5,143 nt of DNA from NCBI GenBank assembly GCA_021815285.1, contig JAKAHE010000151.1, positions 1-5,143 of the forward strand, in the 5' to 3' direction. Shown here in pieces: positions 1 to 5,143 of the stretch. Numbering within the stretch: position 1 is the first letter of the stretch; each line of letters begins with the position of its first letter. The notes below the pieces were generated by a model. The model saw nothing but the letters and a program-made list of their open reading frames with translations, ran no database searches and was not told the origin of the DNA. The translations under genes were made by a program, and so were the position numbers. Source of the stretch: Nitrospirota bacterium (GTDB lineage Bacteria > Nitrospirota > JACRHJ01).

Positions 1-458
1 CCTTTCCCCGTCACGGACGGCAGCTTGAAGTCCATACTGATTATATCCACCGAATCCTTAACCCGCGCGAGGGCGTCCGGCAGGATTCCGTTTGTTTCGA
101 GAAGCGTCTTGAATCTGCCGTTAAGCCCCTCCAGCAGGCTTTTGAGAAATTCAGGCTGCTCAAGCGGCTCCCCCCCGGTGATAGCCAGTTTAGAGTTTAA
201 TCCTGGAAAGACCTCCTGGGACAATACCGCCTTAATGACCGTCCGGACAGGGAGCGGGTTTTCAAGGCATATGAACCCCTTGTCAGCGCCTTCCTCTATG
301 CGCGCAGGGCCGGCTTCCGCCATGGAATACGCGGTATCGCAGTAATTGCACCCCAGGCTGCACCCGGCCAAGCGGACGAAAATATGTCTTTCGCCGACAA
401 ATGGCCCTTCCCCCTGGAAAGACCCGAATATCTCGCTTATGTATCCCCTGGAATTCAT
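1..458 (-). CDS. queE: 7-carboxy-7-deazaguanine synthase QueE (N-terminal part; runs off left edge)
   Basis: Radical SAM enzyme that converts 6-carboxy-5,6,7,8-tetrahydropterin to 7-carboxy-7-deazaguanine, the ring-contraction step of the queuosine/7-deazapurine pathway in the cytosol. The visible 152 residues begin with the QueE-type N-terminus (SEIFGSFQGEGPFVGE, residues 8-23). Next comes the CxxxCxxC [4Fe-4S] motif (C33, C37, C40), followed by D41-T42; the Thr after the cluster motif is linked to Mg2+ binding in characterised QueE. The radical SAM GGEP motif is at 95-98, ETNG at 121-124 and the QueE-like SMDFKLPS at 141-148. The roughly 30 residues between the Cys motif and the next helix (43-75) are longer than in short QueE forms. 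The ATG at 458 is the only usable start: no in-frame ATG, GTG or TTG lies between it and the Cys motif. Any queC or queD partners would lie beyond the left edge, downstream in transcription. The stop is not visible. The motif order makes QueE much more likely than an NrdG-type or other activating enzyme. Confidence 0.9.
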   Translation of the reverse strand, partial: MNSRGYISEIFGSFQGEGPFVGERHIFVRLAGCSLGCNYCDTAYSMAEAGPARIEEGADKGFICLENPLPVRTVIKAVLSQEVFPGLNSKLAITGGEPLEQPEFLKSLLEGLNGRFKTLLETNGILPDALARVKDSVDIISMDFKLPSVTGK

Positions 459-466
459 GGATATGT

Positions 467-495
467 AATTTATCCTTTTAAATTCACGCTGTCAA
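467..495 (-). promoter_or_regulatory. Sigma-70 promoter for queE, predicted (near-)leaderless
   Basis: On the minus strand, TTGACA (495-490) is a perfect -35 box. It is followed by a 17-base spacer and TAAATT (472-467) as the -10 box. Standard spacing puts +1 at about 460-458, that is, one or two bases before the queE ATG or on its A. The purine-rich AAAGGA (478-473), which resembles a Shine-Dalgarno sequence, lies in the promoter spacer, partly before the -10 box, so it would not be in this transcript. It is also 14 bases from the ATG, too far for a normal ribosome binding site. Both boxes are seen directly; the leaderless reading is inference. Confidence 0.65.
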
Positions 496-520
496 TGGTC
501 TAACTGCTTCATTTTCCAAC

Positions 521-540
521 GTATTAAATATTTTTAACAC
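521..540. repeat. AT-rich imperfect palindrome between divergent promoters
   Basis: Arms GTATTAAA (521-528) and TTTAACAC (533-540) are complementary at 7 of 8 positions around a 4-base centre. The element lies between the queE and mltD promoters, centred about 53 bases upstream of the predicted mltD start and about 70 upstream of the queE start. It could be an operator for a dimeric regulator or an UP-element-like AT tract for the mltD promoter. No specific regulator family is recognised, and AT-rich DNA yields such palindromes by chance. Confidence 0.35.
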
Positions 541-548
541 GTTTGGTC

Positions 549-577
549 TTGACTTATCTCATCCCATATTTTATATT
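549..577 (+). promoter_or_regulatory. Sigma-70 promoter for the mltD-like gene
   Basis: TTGACT (549-554) is five-of-six consensus for the -35 box. A 17-base spacer (555-571) separates it from TATATT (572-577), a good -10 box. Standard spacing predicts +1 near A584, giving a leader of about 50 bases before the ATG at 634. The 20-30 bases upstream are AT-rich, which would favour RNA polymerase alpha-subunit contact. Leader 584-620 shows no strong hairpin or riboswitch-like structure by eye. Confidence 0.7.
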
Positions 578-620
578 GTTGCCATGCCGAAATCTCTCAT
601 TTAAAGGAAGTCAAAGCGAG

Positions 621-630
621 AAAGGAGGGG
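621..630 (+). promoter_or_regulatory. Strong ribosome binding site of the mltD-like gene
   Basis: AAAGGAGGGG contains a complete AAGGAGG anti-16S core. GGAGG ends five bases before the ATG at 634. This near-ideal site supports 634 as the translation start and implies efficient initiation. Confidence 0.85.
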
Positions 631-633
631 CAC

Positions 634-3075
634 ATGTCCATAAGGGCGAGATTTCTGGCTTTGCTTCTCCCCGCAATTATTTTCTTCCCGGTAAAAACAT
701 TTGCCGACACATTTTCCCAGGTCGCGTTGCCTGGGGTTGAATCCGCCTCTGTGCCCGCTCACATGCCTGCGGGCGAGCTGACAGCCGATGCACGGTTTAT
801 AACCGTCGCGCCCGGAAAGACCGCGGACGCGGAGCCTCTGCAGCCAATCGAACAGCCCTCGGATGTGAAACATCTTGCCAAGGCTACCCCGCAGGACAAC
901 GTCGATAGCGCGCCCGCGCCGGGTTCGCCTGTCGCAACAGCGCCGCCTGCTGCTGCACCGGTCTCGGATGCGGCTTCGGTTTTAACTCCCACGGCGGCAA
1001 AACAAGAATCCGCACCTTCCCAACCGGCAGTTGCCGCGGCTCCCGCAACGTCGGCAAAACCGGCCCCTGCGGCATCTTCATCCGATGCCAGCCCAGCGCC
1101 ATCTGCCAAAGCCGCCGGGAACCAACAGCCTGCCGCGGATACGTCGGCGGCTTCCGCCGAAAGCCTGAACAGCGACAACGCAGGCGCGGCTGTCTTTCCC
1201 AGCTTTATAAAAGACAATACGGCGACCGTAGTATCGCCAGAGGGACAGAATTCCTCCGCGGATCAGATGGCAGGCGCGCAGGCGGCGGACATGCCCGCAG
1301 CCGGCCAACCGGTTCTTGCAGGCGGCGGCCTTGACTCCGCAGCCGGGGCAAGCATTCCTCCTTCAGGCCTGCTGGCGCCGATAGCGCGGAACATAAAGTA
1401 TTTTTCTGTAACCGTAAAAAAGCATTTCCAGCAGTGGCTCGCCCGTTCCGGCAGGTATATGGGGCTTATGAAGGGCATCCTTCGCGAGAACTACATGCCG
1501 GAGGACCTGGTATTCTTAGCGCTTATAGAAAGCGGTTTTAACCCCAGGGCATACTCATGGGCAAAGGCCTGCGGCCCCTGGCAGTTCATAAAGGGCACCG
1601 CAGTCAGATACGGCTTGAGGGTGGACAGCTGGGTTGACGAGCGGAGAGACCCGATAAAATCCACGCAGGCGGCGGCGGCATACCTTAAGGACCTTTACGG
1701 GACGTTCGGCTCCTGGCCTTTGGCAATGGCATCCTATAACGCAGGCGCGGGAATGGTCGAGCGGGCAATAAACCGCACCGGCGGCATCCAGGATTTCTGG
1801 CAGCTCCGGAAGACCCGCTACATGCCTTCCGAGACCAAGGACTACGTCCCCAAGTTCATTGCGGCCAGGATGATCGCCGAGAACCCGGACAACTTCGGCT
1901 TCAAGGACTTAAGTTACGACAAGCCGTTTGTATTCGACGAGGTGCAGCTTAACCACTGCACGGATCTGCGCACGGTCGCGCTGTGCTGCGGCGTCTCGCT
2001 CGATAAGATAAAAGAACTTAACCCGGAGCTCATAAGAGGCTGCACTCCGCCGGGCCAGAGCTATACCCTCCGAATACCGAAAGGCAAGAAGGCGGAGTTC
2101 CTCGCCGCATATAATTCCCTGCCAAAATCTGAGCGTTATGCCGCGCCGAGGACACGCATAGTAAACAGTCGCTATATCGTCCGCCGGCGCACTACCCTGA
2201 AGGCATTAGCCGGAAGGCTCGGCGTCCCGGCAATAAAGCTCGCGCGGGCGAACCACCTGAAAACATACTCGTGGGTCGGGAGAGGCAGGAGGCTTATAGT
2301 CCCGCATGAGAAGACCGTCATTGCGGCAGATATACCGTCGCACCTGGAAATTGCCGATATAGCCGCATCTGACGGATCGTCATCTGCCGAAACTGCTGCC
2401 AATTCTGAGACGGATGCAAAGTCTCGGACGGCATTGGATAAGCTGGAAACCGCTCCCGCGGTTCAACAGCCTGAATGCCCCGCCAAGCCTGACCTCAGGC
2501 TCGGCTCGCTGCTTCCGTCGCCTACCGCCGCCGATGCGGACGAGACCGCTTCGTCGACAAACCAGCAGGCGGTTACGGTTTCCGCCGCCTCAGCGCCACG
2601 GTCGGAAGAGCCTCATCACTACACGCCACACCGGTCGGCAAGCCGTTCCCGCCACACCGTATCCAGGTCGGTTGTCTACCGAGTAAGAAAAGGCGACACC
2701 CTGGCCTCCATAGCGAGGAGGCGCCACACTACGGTAGCCAAACTCGCGCGGCTTAACCACCTCGGCAGGCGCAGGATAATAAAACCCGGTCAGAGGCTGA
2801 AACTATCGACTATAGAGAAGGTCGCTTCACATTCCAGGCGAGAAAGAACCGCTCACGTAAGGCGCTCAAGACATGAAAAACTCGCATCCCACGGAAGGCA
2901 TTCAAGACACAGGAGAGTCGCACGCTCAAGAAGATACCGGGTCAGGAGCGGGGACACCCTCTGGAGCATCGCAAGGAAGTTCGGCGTCAGCCGCAAAAAG
3001 CTTTCCCGCGTCAATTCCATGCATGGCCGCCATTCCATCAGAAAAGGCCAGACCATCATCATCCCGGCAGCATAG
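634..3075 (+). CDS. mltD: MltD-like membrane/periplasmic lytic murein transglycosylase with LysM repeats
   Basis: Predicted envelope enzyme that cleaves the MurNAc-GlcNAc bond of peptidoglycan with formation of 1,6-anhydro-MurNAc. The 813 residues read as follows. Residues 1-24 are a Sec-type signal peptide with likely cleavage after TFA24; there is no lipobox Cys, unlike E. coli MltD. Residues about 84-245 are an Ala/Pro/Ser-rich low-complexity spacer. Residues about 260-420 are the SLT domain with catalytic E299 (LALIESGFNP), GPWQF at 314-318, ASYNAG at 366-371 and the MltD-style ETKDYVPKFIAAR at 400-412. Residues about 430-485 are a degenerate LysM-like segment with LNPEL and TPPG and several Cys (C442, C451, C452, C470). 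LysM repeats follow at about 513-557, 681-725 (YRVRKGDTLASIA) and 767-811 (YRVRSGDTLWSIA). The last two are separated by a very basic Arg/His/Ser linker (726-766). Length is well above the roughly 450-residue E. coli protein, mainly because of the linkers. The gene has its own promoter and RBS, is divergent from queE and convergent with the fabG-like gene, so it is probably monocistronic. The MltD assignment rests on domain order; the precise in vivo role is inferred. Confidence 0.92.
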   Translation: MSIRARFLALLLPAIIFFPVKTFADTFSQVALPGVESASVPAHMPAGELTADARFITVAPGKTADAEPLQPIEQPSDVKHLAKATPQDNVDSAPAPGSPVATAPPAAAPVSDAASVLTPTAAKQESAPSQPAVAAAPATSAKPAPAASSSDASPAPSAKAAGNQQPAADTSAASAESLNSDNAGAAVFPSFIKDNTATVVSPEGQNSSADQMAGAQAADMPAAGQPVLAGGGLDSAAGASIPPSGLLAPIARNIKYFSVTVKKHFQQWLARSGRYMGLMKGILRENYMPEDLVFLALIESGFNPRAYSWAKACGPWQFIKGTAVRYGLRVDSWVDERRDPIKSTQAAAAYLKDLYGTFGSWPLAMASYNAGAGMVERAINRTGGIQDFWQLRKTRYMPSETKDYVPKFIAARMIAENPDNFGFKDLSYDKPFVFDEVQLNHCTDLRTVALCCGVSLDKIKELNPELIRGCTPPGQSYTLRIPKGKKAEFLAAYNSLPKSERYAAPRTRIVNSRYIVRRRTTLKALAGRLGVPAIKLARANHLKTYSWVGRGRRLIVPHEKTVIAADIPSHLEIADIAASDGSSSAETAANSETDAKSRTALDKLETAPAVQQPECPAKPDLRLGSLLPSPTAADADETASSTNQQAVTVSAASAPRSEEPHHYTPHRSASRSRHTVSRSVVYRVRKGDTLASIARRRHTTVAKLARLNHLGRRRIIKPGQRLKLSTIEKVASHSRRERTAHVRRSRHEKLASHGRHSRHRRVARSRRYRVRSGDTLWSIARKFGVSRKKLSRVNSMHGRHSIRKGQTIIIPAA

Positions 3076-3132
3076 CAAATCATAACGCTCAGGCCCATGC
3101 CTCAGAATGACAGGTGAAATAACGGCGCGGCT
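3076..3132. other. Convergent intergenic gap with small inverted repeats, no clear terminator
   Basis: This 57-base gap separates the 3' ends of the mltD-like and fabG-like genes. An imperfect stem, CTCAGGC (3088-3094) against GCCTCAG (3099-3105), has one internal mismatch and a 4-base loop, but no T run follows on either strand. CATAACG (3081-3087) has a perfect inverted copy CGTTATG at 3139-3145 inside the end of the fabG-like gene, and ATAACG occurs again at 3119-3124. CTCAGAATGACAG (3101-3113) resembles the end of a repeat scattered through many bacterial genomes. No standard intrinsic terminator is seen. Confidence 0.5.
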
Positions 3133-3876
3133 TTATATCGTTATGCCGCCGTCCACCGGGATTACCTGGCCGGTTATGTAGGCCGCGTCGTCAGAGGCGA
3201 GGAAGAGCGCCGCTTCAGCTATGTCCCCAGGGGAGCCGAACTTCGACATCGGGATATGGGAAAGAAGTTCCGTTTTGATTTTCTCCGGCAGGGTATCGGT
3301 CATCTCCGTATTTATCACTCCGGGCGCGATTGCGTTGACGGTTACGCCGAATGGGGCGAGTTCCCTGGCAAGGGACTTCGTCATGGAAATTACACCTCCC
3401 TTGGAGGCGGAGTAGTTCGTCTGGCCTGCCCTGCCCGTTATGGCGGATGGTGAGGCCATGTTTATTATCCTGCCCTTCCTGGCCCCTATCATGCCACGAC
3501 ATGCGGCCTTGCAGCAGTTAAATGTCCCCTTAAGGTTCACGGCGATTACCCTGTCCCAGTCCTCCTCGCGCATGAGCATAAGGAACCCGTCCTTTATAAC
3601 TCCGGCGCAGTTCACGAGGACAAGCGGCGCGCCAAGCCCGATCTTTACCTGCTCAAACGCCTGGTTTGCCTGGGAGAAGTCCGACACGTCCGCTTTTACG
3701 ACGATGACCCTGCCAAGCTCCGACGCTTCGGAAACAAATGCCTCTGCGGAGGCGTCATCGCTGTTATATACGGCGGCCACTGAGGCTCCCTCGCGCATGA
3801 ATGCAAGCGAGACAGCGCGCCCTATGCCCTTCGTTCCGCCGGTAACGACGGCTGTCGTGCCGTTTAATATACCCAT
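3133..3876 (-). CDS. fabG: FabG-like 3-oxoacyl-ACP reductase (SDR family)
   Basis: Short-chain dehydrogenase/reductase expected to reduce a 3-ketoacyl thioester on an acyl carrier protein to the 3-hydroxyacyl form with NADPH, in the cytosol. With ATG at 3876 it has 247 residues, the normal FabG length. Seen: the Rossmann motif TGGTKGIG at 12-19, NSD at 38-40 after the second strand (typical of NADPH-preferring members), ADV near 62-64, NCAG at 89-92, and the catalytic tetrad N114, S142, Y155, K159. PG at 185-186 and the C-terminal ITGQVIPVDGG complete the fold. A TTG at 3882 would add two residues, but the GAGGG ribosome site (3888-3884) would be only one base from it, against seven bases from the ATG. 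The gene is the last of a tight operon, two bases after the stop of the FabD-like gene. FabG-type folds also serve polyketide, PHA and other pathways. Given the atypical FabD and the radical SAM gene upstream, this is probably the ketoreductase of a specialised pathway, although a housekeeping FabG cannot be excluded. Confidence 0.88.
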   Translation of the reverse strand: MGILNGTTAVVTGGTKGIGRAVSLAFMREGASVAAVYNSDDASAEAFVSEASELGRVIVVKADVSDFSQANQAFEQVKIGLGAPLVLVNCAGVIKDGFLMLMREEDWDRVIAVNLKGTFNCCKAACRGMIGARKGRIINMASPSAITGRAGQTNYSASKGGVISMTKSLARELAPFGVTVNAIAPGVINTEMTDTLPEKIKTELLSHIPMSKFGSPGDIAEAALFLASDDAAYITGQVIPVDGGITI

Positions 3877-3878
3877 TA

Positions 3879-4784
3879 TCAAACCCTCACCGGTACGATG
3901 TCCTGAGCAGAAACTGCTTTGACGTTTCTATCAATCCACCTCACCATCCTTGTCAGAGCGCCTCCCGGCCCGGCCTCGATGAAATTATCAAATCCCGCGT
4001 CTATCAGCTTCAGTATGGCGTCCTTCCACGGGACCATCGAGTGCAGGTGCCTGTTAAGGACGTCAATTATATCCGCCTGGCTTTCTATAAACCTGGCGTC
4101 TATGTAGGAGAGAAGCGGGACTACCGGCTGGCGGAAATCGATTTCCCCAACGTCTGCACGGAATAAAGAAGACGCCTCTTCCATAAGCGGGGAGTGATAC
4201 GCCGCGCCCATCGGAAGGACATATGCGTGGAGCGCGCCGCGCGAAAGCGATAGCCGGACTGCCTCGTCCACCTGGCCCCTCAGACCGGAAACAAGTATCT
4301 GCCGCGCCGCGTTTACGTTCGATACCCAGACGTCTTTGGTCTCTTTGCAGATGTCTTCAACTTCCGGCAAGGAAAGGCCGATTACCGCAGCCATCGTGCC
4401 TGGAGTTCTATTGCCCTGAGTTATGGCGTGATTACCCGCCGAGATTACGAGCCTGACGCCTTCCTCAAAAGATACCGAGCCGGATGCCACGATCGCGGAG
4501 TAAAACCCGAGGCTGTAGCCGGTAACGGCGTCGGGCGCCATCCCGTCTTTGATGAGCTTAAGCCTCCAGGCCTCGTTGCAGACGAATACACATAGCTGGG
4601 CGGGAATGTCACTGTCCAGTTCGCTCTGAGGCCCATCGAATGAGAGCTTTTTTATATCGAAATTAGAAATCTCCGAGGCCGTTTCGTAAAGCCTCCGCGC
4701 TTCCGGAAAACTGTCGCACAGCTCCCTGCCCATGCCTGCATACTGCGAACCCTGCCCGGGGAATAGAAAAACGGTCCTGCCCAT
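3879..4784 (-). CDS. FabD-like acyltransferase with altered malonyl-binding site
   Basis: Member of the FabD/AT alpha-beta hydrolase family, which moves an acyl group from CoA to an acyl carrier protein through a Ser ester. The 301 residues match FabD length (about 309 in E. coli). Seen: FPGQGSQ at 8-14 (oxyanion Gln), nucleophile S91 in GYSLG, catalytic H197 in AAYHSPLM, the N156-V-N158 strand before ILVSG, and the C-terminal EAGPGGALTRMVR. Differences: the canonical GHSLGEYSA is GYSLGFYSA. A gap-free count from the nucleophile puts A116 (codon GCG, 4439-4437) where E. coli FabD has Arg117, which holds the malonyl carboxylate. The motif before the catalytic His is AAYH, neither HAFH (malonyl) nor YASH (methylmalonyl) of type I PKS ATs. 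The dyad is intact, so activity is plausible, but the substrate may be a non-carboxylated acyl group, or the protein may hydrolyse thioesters. Its ATG directly follows the stop of the radical SAM gene, with GAGGGG (4794-4789) as ribosome site. No symbol is given because fabD would imply malonyl specificity that the sequence does not support. Confidence 0.85.
   Translation of the reverse strand: MGRTVFLFPGQGSQYAGMGRELCDSFPEARRLYETASEISNFDIKKLSFDGPQSELDSDIPAQLCVFVCNEAWRLKLIKDGMAPDAVTGYSLGFYSAIVASGSVSFEEGVRLVISAGNHAITQGNRTPGTMAAVIGLSLPEVEDICKETKDVWVSNVNAARQILVSGLRGQVDEAVRLSLSRGALHAYVLPMGAAYHSPLMEEASSLFRADVGEIDFRQPVVPLLSYIDARFIESQADIIDVLNRHLHSMVPWKDAILKLIDAGFDNFIEAGPGGALTRMVRWIDRNVKAVSAQDIVPVRV
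3884..3888 (-). promoter_or_regulatory. Ribosome binding site that sets the fabG-like start
   Basis: On the minus strand GAGGG (3888-3884) lies inside the last codons of the FabD-like gene, seven bases before the ATG at 3876. Upstream stop and downstream start read TGA-TA-ATG, so a terminating ribosome can restart at once. This favours ATG 3876 over the overlapping TTG at 3882. Confidence 0.75.
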
Positions 4785-5143
4785 CTATCCCCTCAGGTAT
4801 TCCCACAGTGGGCCGGTGAAGCCGTAAGATCTTAGTCTCGTCCTTATCTTGTCCGTCATGCGAAGGTGTATGCCCGGCATGATGAAGTTCGTGTGTTCGC
4901 GCCCGTAGCGGGCAAGGCGCTGGGACACGGCGTCCATGTCGAGCGTCGGTGAAAAATAGAACATGGGCTTGAGACCCGGCCCTTCATCCTTTATGATTCC
5001 TTCCGCCTTAGCGCGCCTGGCAAGTTCCGTGCCGGGGAATACCCTTATGCCGAGCATGGCTATGACCGCGTTCGGTTTCAAGCTGTCCATAAGGGAAAGG
5101 CTCTCGGCCACGGTCTCAGCCGTCTCGCCCGGCGCGCCGAGGA
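4785..5143 (-). CDS. Radical SAM protein of the B12-binding type, C-terminal part (runs off right edge)
   Basis: Only the last 118 residues and the TAG stop (4787-4785) are in the window. The reading frame is open to the edge, so the apparent GTG at 5111 is internal, not a start. The visible part opens with LGAPGETAET, the G-x-PGET motif typical of the end of the radical SAM barrel in B12-binding radical SAM proteins (BchE/HpnJ-like and many lipid-linked members). It continues with GIRVFPGTELARRAKAEGII and a PMFYFSPTL segment, both characteristic of the same group, then a basic C-terminal tail ending WEYLRG. The Cys motif and the N-terminal cobalamin-binding domain would lie beyond the right edge and cannot be checked here. 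Such enzymes usually methylate or rearrange unactivated carbons. The gene is directly upstream of the FabD-like and FabG-like genes in the same operon, which suggests that the substrate is a lipid or acyl chain. The exact reaction is unknown. Confidence 0.8.
   Translation of the reverse strand, partial: LGAPGETAETVAESLSLMDSLKPNAVIAMLGIRVFPGTELARRAKAEGIIKDEGPGLKPMFYFSPTLDMDAVSQRLARYGREHTNFIMPGIHLRMTDKIRTRLRSYGFTGPLWEYLRG

Noticed and set aside
25..345. 106-codon plus-strand frame within queE
   Set aside because: The opposite strand encodes QueE with its Cys motif, GGEP and SMDFKLPS. The plus-strand product is Ser/Arg-rich without recognisable features.
459..633. preQ1 riboswitch or other structured leader for queE
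   Set aside because: The predicted queE transcript has essentially no leader. The AT-rich spacer shows only the palindrome at 521-540 and no recognisable preQ1 aptamer pattern.
543..740. 65-codon plus-strand frame crossing the mltD promoter and start
   Set aside because: It begins upstream of the predicted transcription start, overlaps the strong RBS and the start of the real gene in another frame, and has no RBS of its own.
759..1217. 152-codon open frame antisense to the Ala/Pro-rich part of the mltD-like gene
   Set aside because: Ala- and Gly-rich composition mirrors the GC-rich repetitive coding strand. It has no recognisable domain, and the sense frame has a signal peptide, strong RBS and clear enzyme motifs.
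3088..3105. Intrinsic terminator for the mltD-like gene
   Set aside because: The stem is short with an internal mismatch, and no T run follows on either strand.
3440..3922. 160-codon open frame on the plus strand opposite the fabG-like gene
   Set aside because: It is the antisense shadow of a well-supported SDR gene. The translation shows no domain, and the frame crosses the fabG/fabD boundary.
1..5143. CRISPR array, tRNA, rRNA, insertion sequence or defence system
   Set aside because: No regularly spaced direct repeats, tRNA-like cloverleaf, rRNA-like sequence, transposase motif or defence-type protein was recognised. The window is almost fully occupied by metabolic and envelope genes.

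Overview
The window looks like chromosome of a moderately GC-rich, Gram-negative bacterium. The evidence is a long periplasmic MltD-type lytic transglycosylase with a Sec signal peptide and LysM repeats, a QueE of the queuosine pathway, and a fatty-acid-type operon with a B12-type radical SAM protein. Codon use mixes GC-rich third positions with frequent ATA (Ile) and AGG (Arg). Together with the style of the MltD and radical SAM proteins this points loosely to Deltaproteobacteria sensu lato (Desulfobacterota) or Nitrospirota. No marker in the window fixes the taxon.

Layout: (1) Bases 1-458, minus strand: N-terminal 152 residues of QueE, running off the left edge. (2) Bases 459-633: divergent promoter region with a near-consensus sigma-70 promoter on each strand and an AT-rich imperfect palindrome between them. 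The queE promoter lies so close to the ATG that the message should be leaderless or nearly so. (3) Bases 634-3075, plus strand: an 813-residue MltD-like lytic transglycosylase with an unusually long Ala/Pro-rich spacer, one catalytic SLT domain, a Cys-containing degenerate LysM-like segment and three recognisable LysM repeats. (4) Bases 3076-3132: a short convergent gap with no convincing terminator but with small inverted repeats and a fragment resembling a widely dispersed repeat. (5) Bases 3133-5143, minus strand: the last three genes of an operon, transcribed right to left: the C-terminus of a radical SAM protein of the B12-binding type, a FabD-like acyltransferase and a FabG-like ketoreductase. 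They abut (TAG directly followed by ATG; TGA two bases before ATG), which suggests translational coupling.

The most interesting part is the right-hand operon. The FabD-like protein keeps the Ser and His of the acyltransferase dyad but has GYSLG instead of GHSLG. It also has Ala where E. coli FabD has Arg117, the residue that binds the malonyl carboxylate. With a B12-type radical SAM protein upstream and a ketoreductase downstream, this looks like a secondary fatty-acid or polyketide-like pathway making an unusual lipid, rather than the housekeeping FAS II locus. The product cannot be read from this window. Ladderane-type clusters are one known comparison, offered only as a hypothesis.
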